Assembly (NCBI RefSeq): GCF_019924045.1
Contig: NZ_JAHXBN010000001.1
Location: forward strand, 310,001 to 374,000
Source of the DNA: Dyadobacter fermentans
GTDB taxonomy: Bacteria; Bacteroidota; Bacteroidia; Cytophagales; Spirosomataceae
Length of the DNA stretch: 64,000 nt
Reading direction: 5' to 3'
The notes beneath the pieces were generated by a model. It was not told where the DNA came from, searched no databases, and worked only from the letters and a program-made list of their open reading frames with translations. Made by a program: the position numbers and the translations under genes. Of the stretch, positions 54,252-64,000 are shown piece by piece; position 1 is the first letter of the stretch; the number at the start of each line of letters is the position of its first letter.

Positions 54252-57200
54252 ATGTTAAAATTCCTGAAGGCGCTTGGTAATGGTCTGATCGTGGTTATCA
54301 TCTTCGTGCTGCTGGCACTTGGGATTGCTACCACCGCATTACAGCTTCCTTCCGTGCAAACCTGGGCTGTGCGATATGTAACGGCCGAGATCTCCACCAA
54401 GCTTGGTTATCCCATTTCCATCGAAAGGGTTAATATCAAATGGTTCGACGTGGTTTCGCTCGAAGGGGTTTCTGTGAAGGATTCCTCGGGCGCGGACATG
54501 ATCGACGTCGGCCGCCTGGATGTCAATCTGAATGTCAATAACATTATGCGCGACTCGGCGAAGGAGATATTTCTCGACGAAGTCAATGTATACCGGCCCA
54601 ATGTACACCTGGTAATCGTACCGAAATCCGGCGATCTCAATATCGACGGGTTCATCGCCCGCATTAATGAGCTCACGGCTCCGGCGGTGCCCCGGCCACC
54701 GAACGCGCCGGAGAACAATACGCCTTTTATCATCGGCAAAGCCAAAGTGATCGACGGTACATTCGGCTATGATGACCCCCGTCAGCCCCGCGATCGTGGT
54801 TCACGGGTATTTGACTACTCGCATTTCAGCCTCAAACATCTCTACGGCGAGCTGAGCGATTTCCTTGTACAGGGTGATACCATTGCTTTCCGTGCCAAAA
54901 ACCTGAAAACGGTTGATAAACAGACCGGCCTGGAAATGCACGACCTCGATACGAAATTCCTTTTTTGCCAGAAGAAAATGGAATTGAAAGAGCTCGATGC
55001 ACACATCGGTAATTCGCATTTGAAAGACGAGGTGATATTCTATTACAACCGATCGGGCGAATTGGGCGATTTCAACCATAAGATCCGCATGAAAGGGCAT
55101 CTGGTCGGCAGCCGTGTGGATTCGCGCGACCTGGGGTTGTTTTCGAGCTATATCGATGGCTTGAACGAGACCTGGCTGATATCGGGCGATTTCAATGGGA
55201 AGGTCGATGATTTTGTGCTTTCCAACACCGACCTGCATTTTGGCAGGGACAGCAGGCTCATAGGCGATATCGGTTTCAAAGGGCTTCCCACAATCGAAGG
55301 CGTGCTGATGGACATCCGGCTGTCGGTTTCGAAGATTGATCCTGTGGATCTGGTTCAATATTACCCCGAGTGGGACATGCACCCTGATCTGCAAAAGTTC
55401 GGCTACACGCTGCTGGATGGTACATTTAAAGGTACACTCGAAGATTTTGCCGTGAATGCTTCGGCTTCCTCGGAACTGGGCGAGTTGTCGGGCGACCTTG
55501 TGTTCCATATTGCCGATACCCAAACGACCACCTATTCGGGCGAGGTAAAAACGGCATCTTTCAACCTGGGTACTTTGCTGGAAGACGAGGATAACTGGCA
55601 GGAGCTGGATTTTGAAGGAAAGGTTTACGGAAAAGGATTGGAACTATCGGTGGCTTCCGCGGATATGAATGCGCTGGTGCACCGGGTGGGTTTCCGTAAT
55701 TATGATTATAAGAACATTAGGCTGCGGGGCAATCTGCAAAACCAGTATTTCAATGGCCTGGTGAGCGCCCGCGACAGCAACCTGGTATTAAACCTCGACG
55801 GCGAATTCGACCTTTCGAAACAGCAAAACATGTTCGATGTCAAAGGGCTCATTGAACGGGCCAATTTGAAGGAACTGGGGCTTAGCGAAGATCCGATTAC
55901 GCTCCGCACACAATTGAATGTGAATGTGACGGGTAACACGGTCGATGAACTCGTAGGTGATGCCAAATTGCTGGATACCTACCTCGTGATGACCAATAAG
56001 GAGCGCAACCTCGTCGTGGATACGCTCGTGTTGTCTTCCAGGAATCACCTTGGGAAGCGCCGTTTGCAGCTCGACAGCGAGTTTCTGACGGCGAAGGTGG
56101 AAGGCAACTTTCTGCCGACGCAAGCCTGGAAGGACGTGAGCCAGGTTTTGGAAGAATATAAATTGTATTTCTTTGAAAACGAGGCCAGCCGGAACGAGTA
56201 CTACGCCCGGAAGCCGTTGAAGATGCTTTCGCGGAGGTACGATATCGACTATTCGGTTCAGACGCATAACCTGTCGAAGTTCCTGGCCTTTCTAAGCCCT
56301 GATATTTACATTTCACGGGGCGCGAAGGCGGAAGGGATCTTTAAAATGGATAACACGGCCGTGCTCACTTTCAATGCGGTGTCGGATACGGTGAGCTATG
56401 GAAAAAACCAGTTTATGAATGCAGAAGTGGATGTTACCACCTCGAAATTCGTCAACAGCGCGGAGGTACTCGCGTCCATTCTCGTGACTTCCGACAAGCA
56501 GCAGATCAGCAAAATGGTGCCCACCGAGAAGATGGAGCTCGAAGGAACCTGGGACGTGGACCATATCGACTTTAATGGCGCGGTTCATCAGATCAAAAGT
56601 ACCAACCGGGCCAATCTGGCGGGTGAGATACGGTTTCTGCCGGCCGGTCTGGATATTGGCTTCAAAAATTCTAAACTCAATCTGCTGGATGAAGAGTGGA
56701 ATGTACCTTCGGAGAGCCTGATCTCGATTGTAGGGGATGATATTACCATGTCGAACCTCGGTTTGGTGAGCGGCAAGCAGCGCATTTTCCTCAGCGGCAC
56801 TGCCTCCGAAGATCCGGAAAAGAGCCTTTTGCTGGATATTAAAAACTTCAAGCTGGCCAGTTTGAACCCCGTGTTCAATACCAAATTATCGGGGATTATG
56901 GATGGCTCGGCCAAGGTGAAAGATATTTACAACAGCGTCATGCTGGACGCGAATTTCGCGATCGAGGGCCTTGGATACGGACAGTACGAATTTGGAAACC
57001 TGCTCGGTACTGGTGATTGGGACCAGATCACCAGCGAGTTGCAGATCGACGCCCAACTGAGCAAGAATGCGCGCCGGGTTTTCAGCCTGGTGGGATCCTA
57101 CCGCCCGAAACTGGAAGCGAATACCCTGAACCTGAAAGCGATTTTCAATCAGGCGGATTTCAAAGCGCTGGAACCTTTCGCGGAGGGGCTTGTGTCCGAC

Positions 57201-58874
57201 ATCAGTGGAACGGCGCAGGGAGTCGTATCGATCAGGGGTGTGGTGGATGCTCCCATTCTGGAAGGCTCACTTACCGTAGACAAGGGCCGGATGAAGTTCG
57301 ACTACCTGCAATCGGTGTTTACATTCAGCGATAAAATCAATTTCTCTGAAAGTGAAATCACGGGTAACAACATTCTCGTTACCGATTCCGATGGCAATAC
57401 GGCCACATTGCGCGGCGGGGTGTTTCATGACGGTTTCAAGTATTTTTCCCTCGGTTTTAATGCCGACCTTCGCAATTTCAAAATTTTGAACACCACTGTG
57501 AAGGACAACGACATGTTCTACGGAACAGCTTACGTAACCGGCCCTGTGGCGGTGTACGGCCCGATCGATAAGCTGAATATCGAGGCCAATGTGACCAGTA
57601 ACAAGGGTACGCGCATTCACATACCGCTGGATGGGGCTACTGAGGTGGTGACGCAGGATTATATCCAGTTTGTAAGTAAAATGGCACCACCGGACAGCAC
57701 GACCGGCGCTCCTGTCGATTCCATTGCCCGGAGCCAGATCGCCGGCGGGATCAAAATGGATTTCAATTTCAACCTTACTCCCGACGCGACCTGCGAGATT
57801 ATCTTCGACCGGCAAACCGGCGATGTGCTGCGCGGAAACGGGAGCGGACGTCTCAATCTGAACATTGACACCCAGGGCGATTTCACCATGGCGGGAACGT
57901 ACGAGATCGAAAAGGGGGAGTATAATTTTACGTTGCAGAATGTTATCAACAAGAAATTCAACATCAAACCAGGCAGCAGGATCATCTGGGCGGGTGATCC
58001 CTACGCTGCGCAGCTCGATGTAAAAGCCGGGTACACCCAGATGGTTTCGTTGGCAGGCGTGCTGCCCAATACCGGCAATCTGGGAAACAATAGCGGCGAT
58101 GCACTGTCGAGAAGGTATCCTGTGGAAGTGACCATCGGGCTTTCGGAGCGGTTGATGTCGCCCACGATCCGGTACGACCTCAAAATCCTTGATAATCCCT
58201 CACTAAGTGCTTACCGCGGCCAGCTGGAAGCATTTCAGAACAAGTTGAAATCCGACGAACAAGAGCTTAGCCGGCAGGTGAGCAGTTTGCTCGTTGTGAA
58301 CCAGCTACTGCCTGAGAGTAGCCTGGCGACGGTGGGCAGCCAGAACTTCCTCGGAAGCAGCATCAGCGAGCTCGTGTCGAACCAAATCAGCCGCTGGGCT
58401 TCGGGGATCAACGAAAACCTTGAAGTAGGCGTTTCGGGCCTTTCACTGGATCAGAATGCATTGAATAATTTGCAACTGCGCTTTTCCTACCGATTCCTGA
58501 ACGACCGCTTCCGCGTCACGCGCGACGGCCGCTTTACCTCCGGCACGCAATCGCAAACGGGTGCTTCGCAATATGATGCGGCGAGCCTGCTCGGTGAATG
58601 GACATTGGAATACTGGCTGAATGCCAAAGGTTCGGTGCGGGTGAAAGCCTATAACCGCAATATCCAGAATAACCTGGTGTTCAACAGCGGAACCTTCACC
58701 ACCGGCGGTGTGAGCATGCAGTTTACCCATAGCTTCAACCGCTTCACCCGTTCGCCGAAACCGGGCGTGCGGATACCTTTCCTGCCTGCTGATTCCACTC
58801 GCCAGGACGCCCCACAGGATGCCAAACAGGATACTACAAGAAAATTGATTTCAGAAAAAGACCCTACGCGCTAG
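54252..58874 (+). CDS. TamB/AsmA-like translocation and assembly module protein (DUF490)
   Basis: A 1540-residue protein with one N-terminal membrane helix (about 9-31), an AsmA-like start (EISTKLGYPISIERVNIKWFDVVSLEGVSVKDSSG), a long beta-rich periplasmic middle forming the predicted lipid-guiding groove, and the C-terminal DUF490/TamB domain from about 1170 to 1520 (FNFNLTPDATCEIIFDRQTGDVLRGNGSGRL). TamB-like proteins bridge inner and outer membrane and move phospholipid. The end is Asp/Lys-rich. The length matches the family. It is divergent from tsaD with 69 bases between starts and ends overlapping the thioesterase gene by 11 bases, tail to tail. Confidence 0.92.
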   Translation: MLKFLKALGNGLIVVIIFVLLALGIATTALQLPSVQTWAVRYVTAEISTKLGYPISIERVNIKWFDVVSLEGVSVKDSSGADMIDVGRLDVNLNVNNIMRDSAKEIFLDEVNVYRPNVHLVIVPKSGDLNIDGFIARINELTAPAVPRPPNAPENNTPFIIGKAKVIDGTFGYDDPRQPRDRGSRVFDYSHFSLKHLYGELSDFLVQGDTIAFRAKNLKTVDKQTGLEMHDLDTKFLFCQKKMELKELDAHIGNSHLKDEVIFYYNRSGELGDFNHKIRMKGHLVGSRVDSRDLGLFSSYIDGLNETWLISGDFNGKVDDFVLSNTDLHFGRDSRLIGDIGFKGLPTIEGVLMDIRLSVSKIDPVDLVQYYPEWDMHPDLQKFGYTLLDGTFKGTLEDFAVNASASSELGELSGDLVFHIADTQTTTYSGEVKTASFNLGTLLEDEDNWQELDFEGKVYGKGLELSVASADMNALVHRVGFRNYDYKNIRLRGNLQNQYFNGLVSARDSNLVLNLDGEFDLSKQQNMFDVKGLIERANLKELGLSEDPITLRTQLNVNVTGNTVDELVGDAKLLDTYLVMTNKERNLVVDTLVLSSRNHLGKRRLQLDSEFLTAKVEGNFLPTQAWKDVSQVLEEYKLYFFENEASRNEYYARKPLKMLSRRYDIDYSVQTHNLSKFLAFLSPDIYISRGAKAEGIFKMDNTAVLTFNAVSDTVSYGKNQFMNAEVDVTTSKFVNSAEVLASILVTSDKQQISKMVPTEKMELEGTWDVDHIDFNGAVHQIKSTNRANLAGEIRFLPAGLDIGFKNSKLNLLDEEWNVPSESLISIVGDDITMSNLGLVSGKQRIFLSGTASEDPEKSLLLDIKNFKLASLNPVFNTKLSGIMDGSAKVKDIYNSVMLDANFAIEGLGYGQYEFGNLLGTGDWDQITSELQIDAQLSKNARRVFSLVGSYRPKLEANTLNLKAIFNQADFKALEPFAEGLVSDISGTAQGVVSIRGVVDAPILEGSLTVDKGRMKFDYLQSVFTFSDKINFSESEITGNNILVTDSDGNTATLRGGVFHDGFKYFSLGFNADLRNFKILNTTVKDNDMFYGTAYVTGPVAVYGPIDKLNIEANVTSNKGTRIHIPLDGATEVVTQDYIQFVSKMAPPDSTTGAPVDSIARSQIAGGIKMDFNFNLTPDATCEIIFDRQTGDVLRGNGSGRLNLNIDTQGDFTMAGTYEIEKGEYNFTLQNVINKKFNIKPGSRIIWAGDPYAAQLDVKAGYTQMVSLAGVLPNTGNLGNNSGDALSRRYPVEVTIGLSERLMSPTIRYDLKILDNPSLSAYRGQLEAFQNKLKSDEQELSRQVSSLLVVNQLLPESSLATVGSQNFLGSSISELVSNQISRWASGINENLEVGVSGLSLDQNALNNLQLRFSYRFLNDRFRVTRDGRFTSGTQSQTGASQYDAASLLGEWTLEYWLNAKGSVRVKAYNRNIQNNLVFNSGTFTTGGVSMQFTHSFNRFTRSPKPGVRIPFLPADSTRQDAPQDAKQDTTRKLISEKDPTR

Positions 58875-59391
58875 CGCCGGCCGCCAGTTCCTGCTTGATC
58901 GCATGAATGCGGTCATTGAAATGCAGGCCTGGAAAATCGAGGTTCGGTACGCAGGTAGCGGTCAGATAGTCCATAACCTCCTTCGGGTGCGGTACGCGCT
59001 GCCCGGAAGCAATGCTGATATGCTTGGAAGTGGTCCAGAGTACGGTTTTGAGCTCGGTACGCAGGTCGTTGGTCATGAAATATTCCGTCACCATCGTGTC
59101 TTCATTATAGTAGATCACGCGCGAGGTAATGCGCACCCATTCGCTGATGCGCGCGGGCCTTACGTACGCGATCTGATGCTGGTACACGACCCAACTCGTG
59201 CGCAGCTCGCGGAACATCGCCTCGAAGCTGAAACCATACAGTTTGGAAACCTGGTCTTCCCGTGCATTGAAAAAGTAATCGAAGTATTTGGAGTTGTTCA
59301 AATGCATCAGCGGATCGCAATCCTGAAAACGGATGATCACCCTCGATTCCGCTTCGACGGGCATGTCGGACAGTTTGGCAGTAAACAGCAT
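58864..59391 (-). CDS. Acyl-CoA thioesterase, hotdog fold
   Basis: A 175-residue protein of the 4-hydroxybenzoyl-CoA thioesterase group: RFQDCDPLMHLNNSKYFDYF at 21-40 with the catalytic Asp of the D-x-x-x-H-L-N-N pattern, RTSWVVYQHQIAYVRPARISEWVRI, and the Trp/Glu-containing MVTEYFMTNDLRTEL. It probably hydrolyses acyl-CoA or acyl-ACP; substrate unknown. It converges with the TamB-like gene and overlaps it by 11 bases at the 3' ends. The lipoprotein gene lies 27 bases upstream on the same strand. Confidence 0.88.
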   Translation of the reverse strand: MLFTAKLSDMPVEAESRVIIRFQDCDPLMHLNNSKYFDYFFNAREDQVSKLYGFSFEAMFRELRTSWVVYQHQIAYVRPARISEWVRITSRVIYYNEDTMVTEYFMTNDLRTELKTVLWTTSKHISIASGQRVPHPKEVMDYLTATCVPNLDFPGLHFNDRIHAIKQELAAGASA

Positions 59392-59418
59392 GGTTTTTAA
59401 TTTATCTTGTTAGAAGTG

Positions 59419-59814
59419 TCATTCTCCGCGGTACCGCACGGCCAGTCCGCTCAGCATATAGCCTTCCTTGTTCACGCTCGTGTAGTATTTGTATTTGACA
59501 TTGATAATCGCATCGGCGCCGATTTTCTGGGCCTTCATCACCAGCCGCGCGGTCAGGAGCTCCTTCGTCTTGGCATCGTTTCCGCGGAACATCATCCTTT
59601 TGTCTTTGGTTTGATCGGCCGTGAGCGAATCCTCGCTGCCGATCTCCACCACAGCCAGTTCCGAATAGGGACGTTCCAGAGGCTGGTTATCGTACAGGAC
59701 CTCGATCGGATATTTGGTATTGGATGAAATGGGTATTCCACTTCCTGCGCAGGCCGAAAGCAGGAATGCCGCAAAGAGAGAACACAGGTACGGGGCACTT
59801 TTACTCGTAGTCAT
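59419..59814 (-). CDS. Small lipoprotein, YbjQ/DUF4156-like
   Basis: A 131-residue lipoprotein from the ATG at 59814 (lipobox LLSAC, Cys22); an in-frame start at 59877 lacks a signal and is rejected. The C-terminal part, LTARLVMKAQKIGADAIINVKYKYYTS, resembles the YbjQ/DUF4156-style fold that forms oligomeric rings. Function unknown. It is located just before the thioesterase gene on the same strand and divergent from the M16 protease gene. Confidence 0.7.
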   Translation of the reverse strand: MTTSKSAPYLCSLFAAFLLSACAGSGIPISSNTKYPIEVLYDNQPLERPYSELAVVEIGSEDSLTADQTKDKRMMFRGNDAKTKELLTARLVMKAQKIGADAIINVKYKYYTSVNKEGYMLSGLAVRYRGE

Positions 59815-59988
59815 TATTTTGAAATGAGGGACATGTTTGAAAACGCATATGCAACCCATACACGCCTGATACGACATTATGTTGCAACGTATATTATTTT
59901 GCCATTTGTCACCAATCCATTGGTAAATGTGATATTCTGCACTATTTTCAAGGATTATAAATCTAAACTAATGGTTTTTAATATGGTC

Positions 59989-62793
59989 ATGAAATCTAAA
60001 AGAACAAATTTGTTCAGGCACGGCTCACTGGTCGGAATGATGCTCGCTGCGATGCTGGCAATGCCTTCCGAAGCACAGCAGTTGCCGAAAGGCGTTACGA
60101 AAATAACGTCCGTGGAAGGGATTACGGAATACAATCTCGAGAACGGCCTGAAAGTACTGATGTTCCCCGATCCGTCAAAGCCGACCATCACGGTGAACGT
60201 CACTTACCTCGTTGGCTCGCGCCATGAGGGTTATGGAGAAACGGGGATGGCCCACTTGCTCGAACACCTCGTGTTCAAAGGATCTCCGAAGCATACGAAC
60301 ATTCCACAGGAGCTTACCGAGCACGGTGCACGGCCGAACGGTACCACGTGGTATGACCGTACCAATTATTTTGAAACCTTCGCGGCATCCGACGAAAACC
60401 TGAAATGGGCGCTCGACCTCGAATCCGACCGGATGGTGAACTCGTTTATCGCCAAAAAAGACCTTGATAGCGAGTTCAGCGTGGTGCGCAATGAATTCGA
60501 ATCGGGCGAAAACAGTCCGTTCCGCGTGCTGATGCAGCGGGTTATTTCGGGCGGTTACCTATGGCACAACTATGGCAAATCGACGATCGGTAACCGCTCC
60601 GACATCGAGCGCGTGCCCATCGAAAACCTGCAAGCATTCTATAAACGATATTACCAGCCCGACAATGCGGTACTCACCGTCGCCGGAAAGATCGACGAGC
60701 CCAAAACACTAGCTTTGATCAACGATTATTTCGGTAAAATTCCCAAACCGACCCGCGTTCTTCCGCATTCCTACACCGTGGAACCCACTCAAGACGGCGA
60801 GCGTTTTGTGGAGCTGAAAAGAACCGGCGATGTGCAAATGCTGATGGCGATGTACCATATTATGCCCGGCTCGCACGCCGATTACCCTGCGATGGAAGTG
60901 CTCACGGAGGTGCTCACCACCGAACCGAACGGCAGATTGTACAAAAACCTCGTGGATACGAAGAAAGCATCGTCCCAATTTGGATACACATTCCAGCTGT
61001 TCGATCCCGGTTTCGTTTTGTTTGGTGCTGAGATCTTGAAAGAGAAGTCTCTGGACGAAGCAAAAAAGGCATTCACCGCGACGCTGGATTCTACCGTCAC
61101 GTTCAAACCTTCGAAAGAAGATGTCGAAAGGGCCAAGACGACGATCCTCAAAAACTGGGACCTCGAATTCCGTAACTCGGAACGGGTAGGATTGAGCATC
61201 AGCGAATCCATCGCTACCGGCGACTGGCGGCTGGCATTCCTTTTCCGCGACAATATCCGCAAAGTAACACCTGAGGACGTAGCCCGGGTTGCACAATATT
61301 ATTTCAAACCATCCAACCGCACGCTGGGAACGTTCATGCCGGAAGCTAATCCGGTGCGGGCCGAAATCCCCGAAGCACCTAATGTAGCCAACCTTGTAAA
61401 AGATTACAAAGGTGAAGCGGTGGTAGCGGAAGGTGAAGCATTCGATCCTTCGCCGGCCAATGTGGAAAGTCGTACGACACGCGTGGAAAAGGCCAACACG
61501 ATCGAAACCGCATTGCTCCCTAAAAAAACACGCGGTAATGTGGTCGCTGCGCGCATTACCCTGCGGTATGGCGACGAAAAGAGCCTTCAAAACAAGGCTA
61601 CGATCTCCGATCTGACCGGCTCGATGCTTGATAAGGGTACCAAAACCAAAACCCGGCAGCAGGTAAAGGATGAGTTCGACCGCCTGAAAGCGCGTGTCAG
61701 CTTTTTCGGTAATGCCAATCAGGCCGGGGCGAGTATCGAAACGACCAAAGAGAACCTGCCTGCCGTGATGAAGCTGGTGGCGGAAGTGCTTAAAACGCCT
61801 GCATTCGATGAAAATGAGTTTGAGAAACTGAAACAGGAAGAGCTGGCAGGTATCGAATCGAACCGCAGCGAGCCGCAGGCCATTGCATTTACCCAATATC
61901 GCCGCATTACCTCGCCCTACCCGAAAAGCGATGTGCGTTATGTCGGTACATTCGATGAGGATATCGAGAGCATCAAAGCGACGACCATCGATCAGATCCG
62001 GCAGTTTCACAAGGACTTCTATGGGGCCAATAATGCGTCGGCGACAGTAGTAGGCGATTTCGATAAGGATGCGATCCAGAAGATCCTGAACGACGAGTTC
62101 GGTAGCTGGAAGAGTGCCAAGCCATTCACCCGCATTTCCTCACCTTACCAGGCGGTAAAAGCGGAAAACAAGGCGATAGAAACACCGGATAAGGCTAATG
62201 CGATGTTTGTGGCCGGGTTGAATATGCCATTACAGGATACCGATCCCGATTACCCGGCATTGATTATGGGTAACTACATGCTCGGCGGCGGCTTCCTGAA
62301 CTCGCGCCTGGCTACCCGCATTCGTCAGAAAGAAGGGTTGAGCTACGGTGTTGGCTCACAATTCTCGGCGAGTCCGCTGGATAAGAACGGTTCCTTTATG
62401 TCGTACGCCATTTATGCGCCCCAAAATGCGGAGAAGCTGGAAGCGGCATTCAAAGAGGAGATCGAGAAGGTCATGAAGGAAGGATTTACGGCGGATGAGT
62501 TGAAAGCCGCCAAATCGGGATACCTGCAATCGCGGCAGGTGGCGCGCTCGCAGGATGCTTCCCTCACGACGACTCTTAGCAGCAACCTTTATTTGAATCG
62601 TACCATGCAGTGGGATGCCGATTTCGAGAAAAAAATTGAAGCATTGACGCCGGACCAGATCAAGGCTGCATTTAACAAGCATATCGACTACAACAAGCTC
62701 GTTATCATCAAAGCCGGTGATTTTGAGAAGGCCAAAAAAGGCGCTCAAACCGGGGGAGCACCCGCGCAGCTTGGCGGAAGTGATAAAAAATAA
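59989..62793 (+). CDS. M16 family zinc metalloprotease (pitrilysin-like), two-domain, periplasmic
   Basis: About 934 residues from the ATG at 59989, with a signal peptide (MKSKRTNLF, then the hydrophobic segment GMMLAAMLAMPSEA). In-frame ATGs at 59971 and 59983 are also possible; the one at 59824 is too far upstream. The N-terminal half is the active peptidase: inverted zinc motif HLLEH at 89-93, plus a downstream Glu in VVRNEFESGENSP. The second half is the second, inactive M16 copy, ending in GGAPAQLGGSDKK. Such enzymes degrade peptides in the periplasm. A terminator follows. Confidence 0.9.
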   Translation: MKSKRTNLFRHGSLVGMMLAAMLAMPSEAQQLPKGVTKITSVEGITEYNLENGLKVLMFPDPSKPTITVNVTYLVGSRHEGYGETGMAHLLEHLVFKGSPKHTNIPQELTEHGARPNGTTWYDRTNYFETFAASDENLKWALDLESDRMVNSFIAKKDLDSEFSVVRNEFESGENSPFRVLMQRVISGGYLWHNYGKSTIGNRSDIERVPIENLQAFYKRYYQPDNAVLTVAGKIDEPKTLALINDYFGKIPKPTRVLPHSYTVEPTQDGERFVELKRTGDVQMLMAMYHIMPGSHADYPAMEVLTEVLTTEPNGRLYKNLVDTKKASSQFGYTFQLFDPGFVLFGAEILKEKSLDEAKKAFTATLDSTVTFKPSKEDVERAKTTILKNWDLEFRNSERVGLSISESIATGDWRLAFLFRDNIRKVTPEDVARVAQYYFKPSNRTLGTFMPEANPVRAEIPEAPNVANLVKDYKGEAVVAEGEAFDPSPANVESRTTRVEKANTIETALLPKKTRGNVVAARITLRYGDEKSLQNKATISDLTGSMLDKGTKTKTRQQVKDEFDRLKARVSFFGNANQAGASIETTKENLPAVMKLVAEVLKTPAFDENEFEKLKQEELAGIESNRSEPQAIAFTQYRRITSPYPKSDVRYVGTFDEDIESIKATTIDQIRQFHKDFYGANNASATVVGDFDKDAIQKILNDEFGSWKSAKPFTRISSPYQAVKAENKAIETPDKANAMFVAGLNMPLQDTDPDYPALIMGNYMLGGGFLNSRLATRIRQKEGLSYGVGSQFSASPLDKNGSFMSYAIYAPQNAEKLEAAFKEEIEKVMKEGFTADELKAAKSGYLQSRQVARSQDASLTTTLSSNLYLNRTMQWDADFEKKIEALTPDQIKAAFNKHIDYNKLVIIKAGDFEKAKKGAQTGGAPAQLGGSDKK

Positions 62794-62821
62794 GATTAAA
62801 ATAAAATTAAGATTCAGGGAG

Positions 62822-62850
62822 CCGGTCGTGAAAAGCACGCCGGTTTTCTG
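62822..62850 (+). terminator. terminator after the M16 gene
   Basis: Imperfect stem CCGG(T)CGTG / CACGCCGG, loop AAAAG, followed by a T-rich tract TTTTCTGCTTTT. Confidence 0.65.
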
Positions 62851-62871
62851 CTTTTAAACGTAGTACATCTT

Positions 62872-62879
62872 TATCTTTG
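62872..62879 (+). promoter_or_regulatory. TAnnTTTG -7 element before the PafA-like gene
   Basis: TATCTTTG lies 46 bases before the ATG at 62925 and downstream of the terminator, consistent with a separate transcription unit. No well-spaced TTG at -33. Confidence 0.5.
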
Positions 62880-62924
62880 CCGAGTAATATTTACACGGAA
62901 CCTCACGCTGTCAATAGCATCACA

Positions 62925-64000
62925 ATGAAATTGATCCATCATCCGCTTCTCAGAGTTTTGTTCGCGGGACTCGTCATTATTCAACCTGTTTTTGGTCAAA
63001 CCAAAAGTAAAACGGGGGGGACGGCTCCCACGCACGCCAGCAAGCTGGAAAGACCCAAGCTGGTAGTGGGTATGGTCGTAGACCAGATGCGCTACGATTA
63101 CCTGTACCGCTATTACGAAAAATACAAAGAGGGCGGTTTGAAAAGGCTCATTAACGAGGGTTTCAACTGCCGCAACAACCATTACCATTACGCATTGACC
63201 GTGACGGCAGCGGGGCATTCGGCTGTTTATACGGGTTCGATGCCGGCTATGAACGGGATTGTGGGTAACGACTGGTACGACGTTGCGCAAGCCAAAAATG
63301 TGTATTGTACGGATGACAACACGGTGGCGACGGTAGGGAGCAGCAATGTAACGGTAGGCAAAATGTCGCCGCGAAACCTGCTGGTAACCACGGTTACTGA
63401 TCAGCTTCGTATCGCTACTAACTTCCGTTCAAAAACCGTCGGCGTGGCGATTAAGGACCGCGCTTCCATTCTGCCTGCAGGTCACGCGGCATCAGGCGCT
63501 TACTGGTTTGATTCCAAAACCGGGAATTTCGTCACCAGTACCTATTATATGGATAATTTGCCACAATGGGTTACCGACTATAACAGCCTGAAAAAACCTG
63601 CCGAGTACATGGGCAAAGGCTGGAATACATTGTTGCCTATTGGAGAATATACCCAAAGCTCCCCGGACGATGTGCCCTGGGAAGGCAAACTTTCGACTGC
63701 TACCAAGCCGGTGTTCCCGCATGACCTGACGGGCAATGCAGGTGATGCATACGGCCCGATGACAACTTCGCCATGGGGCAACACGATTACCAAGGAGATG
63801 GCCATTGCGGCGATCAAAGGCGAAAACCTCGGTAAAGGTACCGACACCGATTTCCTTGCCGTGAGCTTCTCTTCTCCCGACCGCATTGGCCATATGTTCG
63901 GGCCTAACTCGGTGGAGCAGGAGGACGACTACCTGAAACTGGATCGCGAGTTCGCCGATTTCTTCAACTTCCTCGACAGCTGGGCAGGTAAAGGCAACTA
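62925..64000 (+). CDS. Alkaline phosphatase family protein (PafA type), 5' part
   Basis: The gene runs off the right edge; about 358 residues are present. Signal peptide 1-24 (ending PVFGQ). The AlkP-fold residues have the spacing known from PafA: nucleophile Thr94 in TVTAAGHS, Asn115 in IVGNDWY, Lys177 and Arg179 in AIKDRA, plus metal ligands Asp53 (VVDQM) and Asp319/His323 (SPDRIGHMFG). This K/R pattern in place of Arg166 is typical of the periplasmic, calcium-independent phosphomonoesterases of Bacteroidota. The last metal ligands lie beyond the window. It may scavenge phosphate; regulation by phosphate is not visible. Confidence 0.9.
   Translation, partial: MKLIHHPLLRVLFAGLVIIQPVFGQTKSKTGGTAPTHASKLERPKLVVGMVVDQMRYDYLYRYYEKYKEGGLKRLINEGFNCRNNHYHYALTVTAAGHSAVYTGSMPAMNGIVGNDWYDVAQAKNVYCTDDNTVATVGSSNVTVGKMSPRNLLVTTVTDQLRIATNFRSKTVGVAIKDRASILPAGHAASGAYWFDSKTGNFVTSTYYMDNLPQWVTDYNSLKKPAEYMGKGWNTLLPIGEYTQSSPDDVPWEGKLSTATKPVFPHDLTGNAGDAYGPMTTSPWGNTITKEMAIAAIKGENLGKGTDTDFLAVSFSSPDRIGHMFGPNSVEQEDDYLKLDREFADFFNFLDSWAGKGN

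Noticed and set aside
59824..59988. Longer N-terminus of the M16 protease
   Set aside because: It would place 55 residues before a good signal peptide and overlaps the promoter region shared with the divergent lipoprotein gene.
60709..62010. Open frame of 433 codons on the minus strand
   Set aside because: It lies wholly inside the M16 protease gene in antisense, has no family features and reflects high G/C third positions.

Overview
The window looks like chromosome of a Bacteroidota bacterium of the order Cytophagales, most like Spirosomataceae and plausibly Dyadobacter (inferred from protein style, not from any search). Evidence: SusC/SusD pairs, carboxypeptidase-regulatory-domain TonB receptors, DUF4249 lipoproteins, Por/T9SS C-terminal sorting domains, a fused LpxC-FabZ, and promoters of the TAnnTTTG type instead of -35/-10 boxes.

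Layout. 1-13940 (+): a carbohydrate locus starting inside a SusC gene, with SusD-like lipoprotein, GH20, creatininase-like hydrolase, RidA, a hydroxyacyl-CoA-type dehydrogenase, an enolase-superfamily enzyme, an EamA permease, a DapA-like lyase, an SDR, a NodB-like protein and a Tat-exported GH109-type enzyme; together a candidate amino-sugar or sugar-acid degradation cluster. 13942-19965 (-): cupin, outer-membrane barrel, then a probable operon of three tandem copies of one lipoprotein followed by a secreted M4 metalloprotease that is split by a frameshift. 20419-30078 (+): exported protein, two AhpD-like proteins, TonB receptor, MFS permease, DUF3179 membrane protein, FecA-like receptor. 30169-32784 (-): sigma factor with a membrane-spanning, barrel-tailed putative anti-sigma protein, preceded by a repeat lipoprotein. 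32976-37466: CE15-like esterase, envelope proteins, YciI and VOC proteins.

37504-44475 is visibly richer in A/T: a papain-like lipoprotein with a small secreted partner, a DUF4249/TonB receptor pair and a broken outer-membrane protein gene, ending against the 3' end of a tRNA(CAU) gene; it reads like an accessory island. 44670-49269 (+): HD phosphohydrolase and the lipid A genes lpxD, lpxC-fabZ, lpxA. 49394-54182 (-): tsaD, a T9SS-exported sugar-dehydrogenase-like protein, an NHL lipoprotein and a MOSC protein. 54252-64000: TamB-like protein, thioesterase, lipoprotein, M16 protease and the start of a PafA-type alkaline phosphatase.

The most unusual signal is a set of intergenic arrays (2757, 5984, 11301, 21704, 49284) built of degenerate 7- to 10-base words in two inverted arms around an A/T-rich or palindromic core. 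Most begin at or within a few bases of a stop codon. One related array (25970-26010) lies inside a permease gene without breaking its frame.
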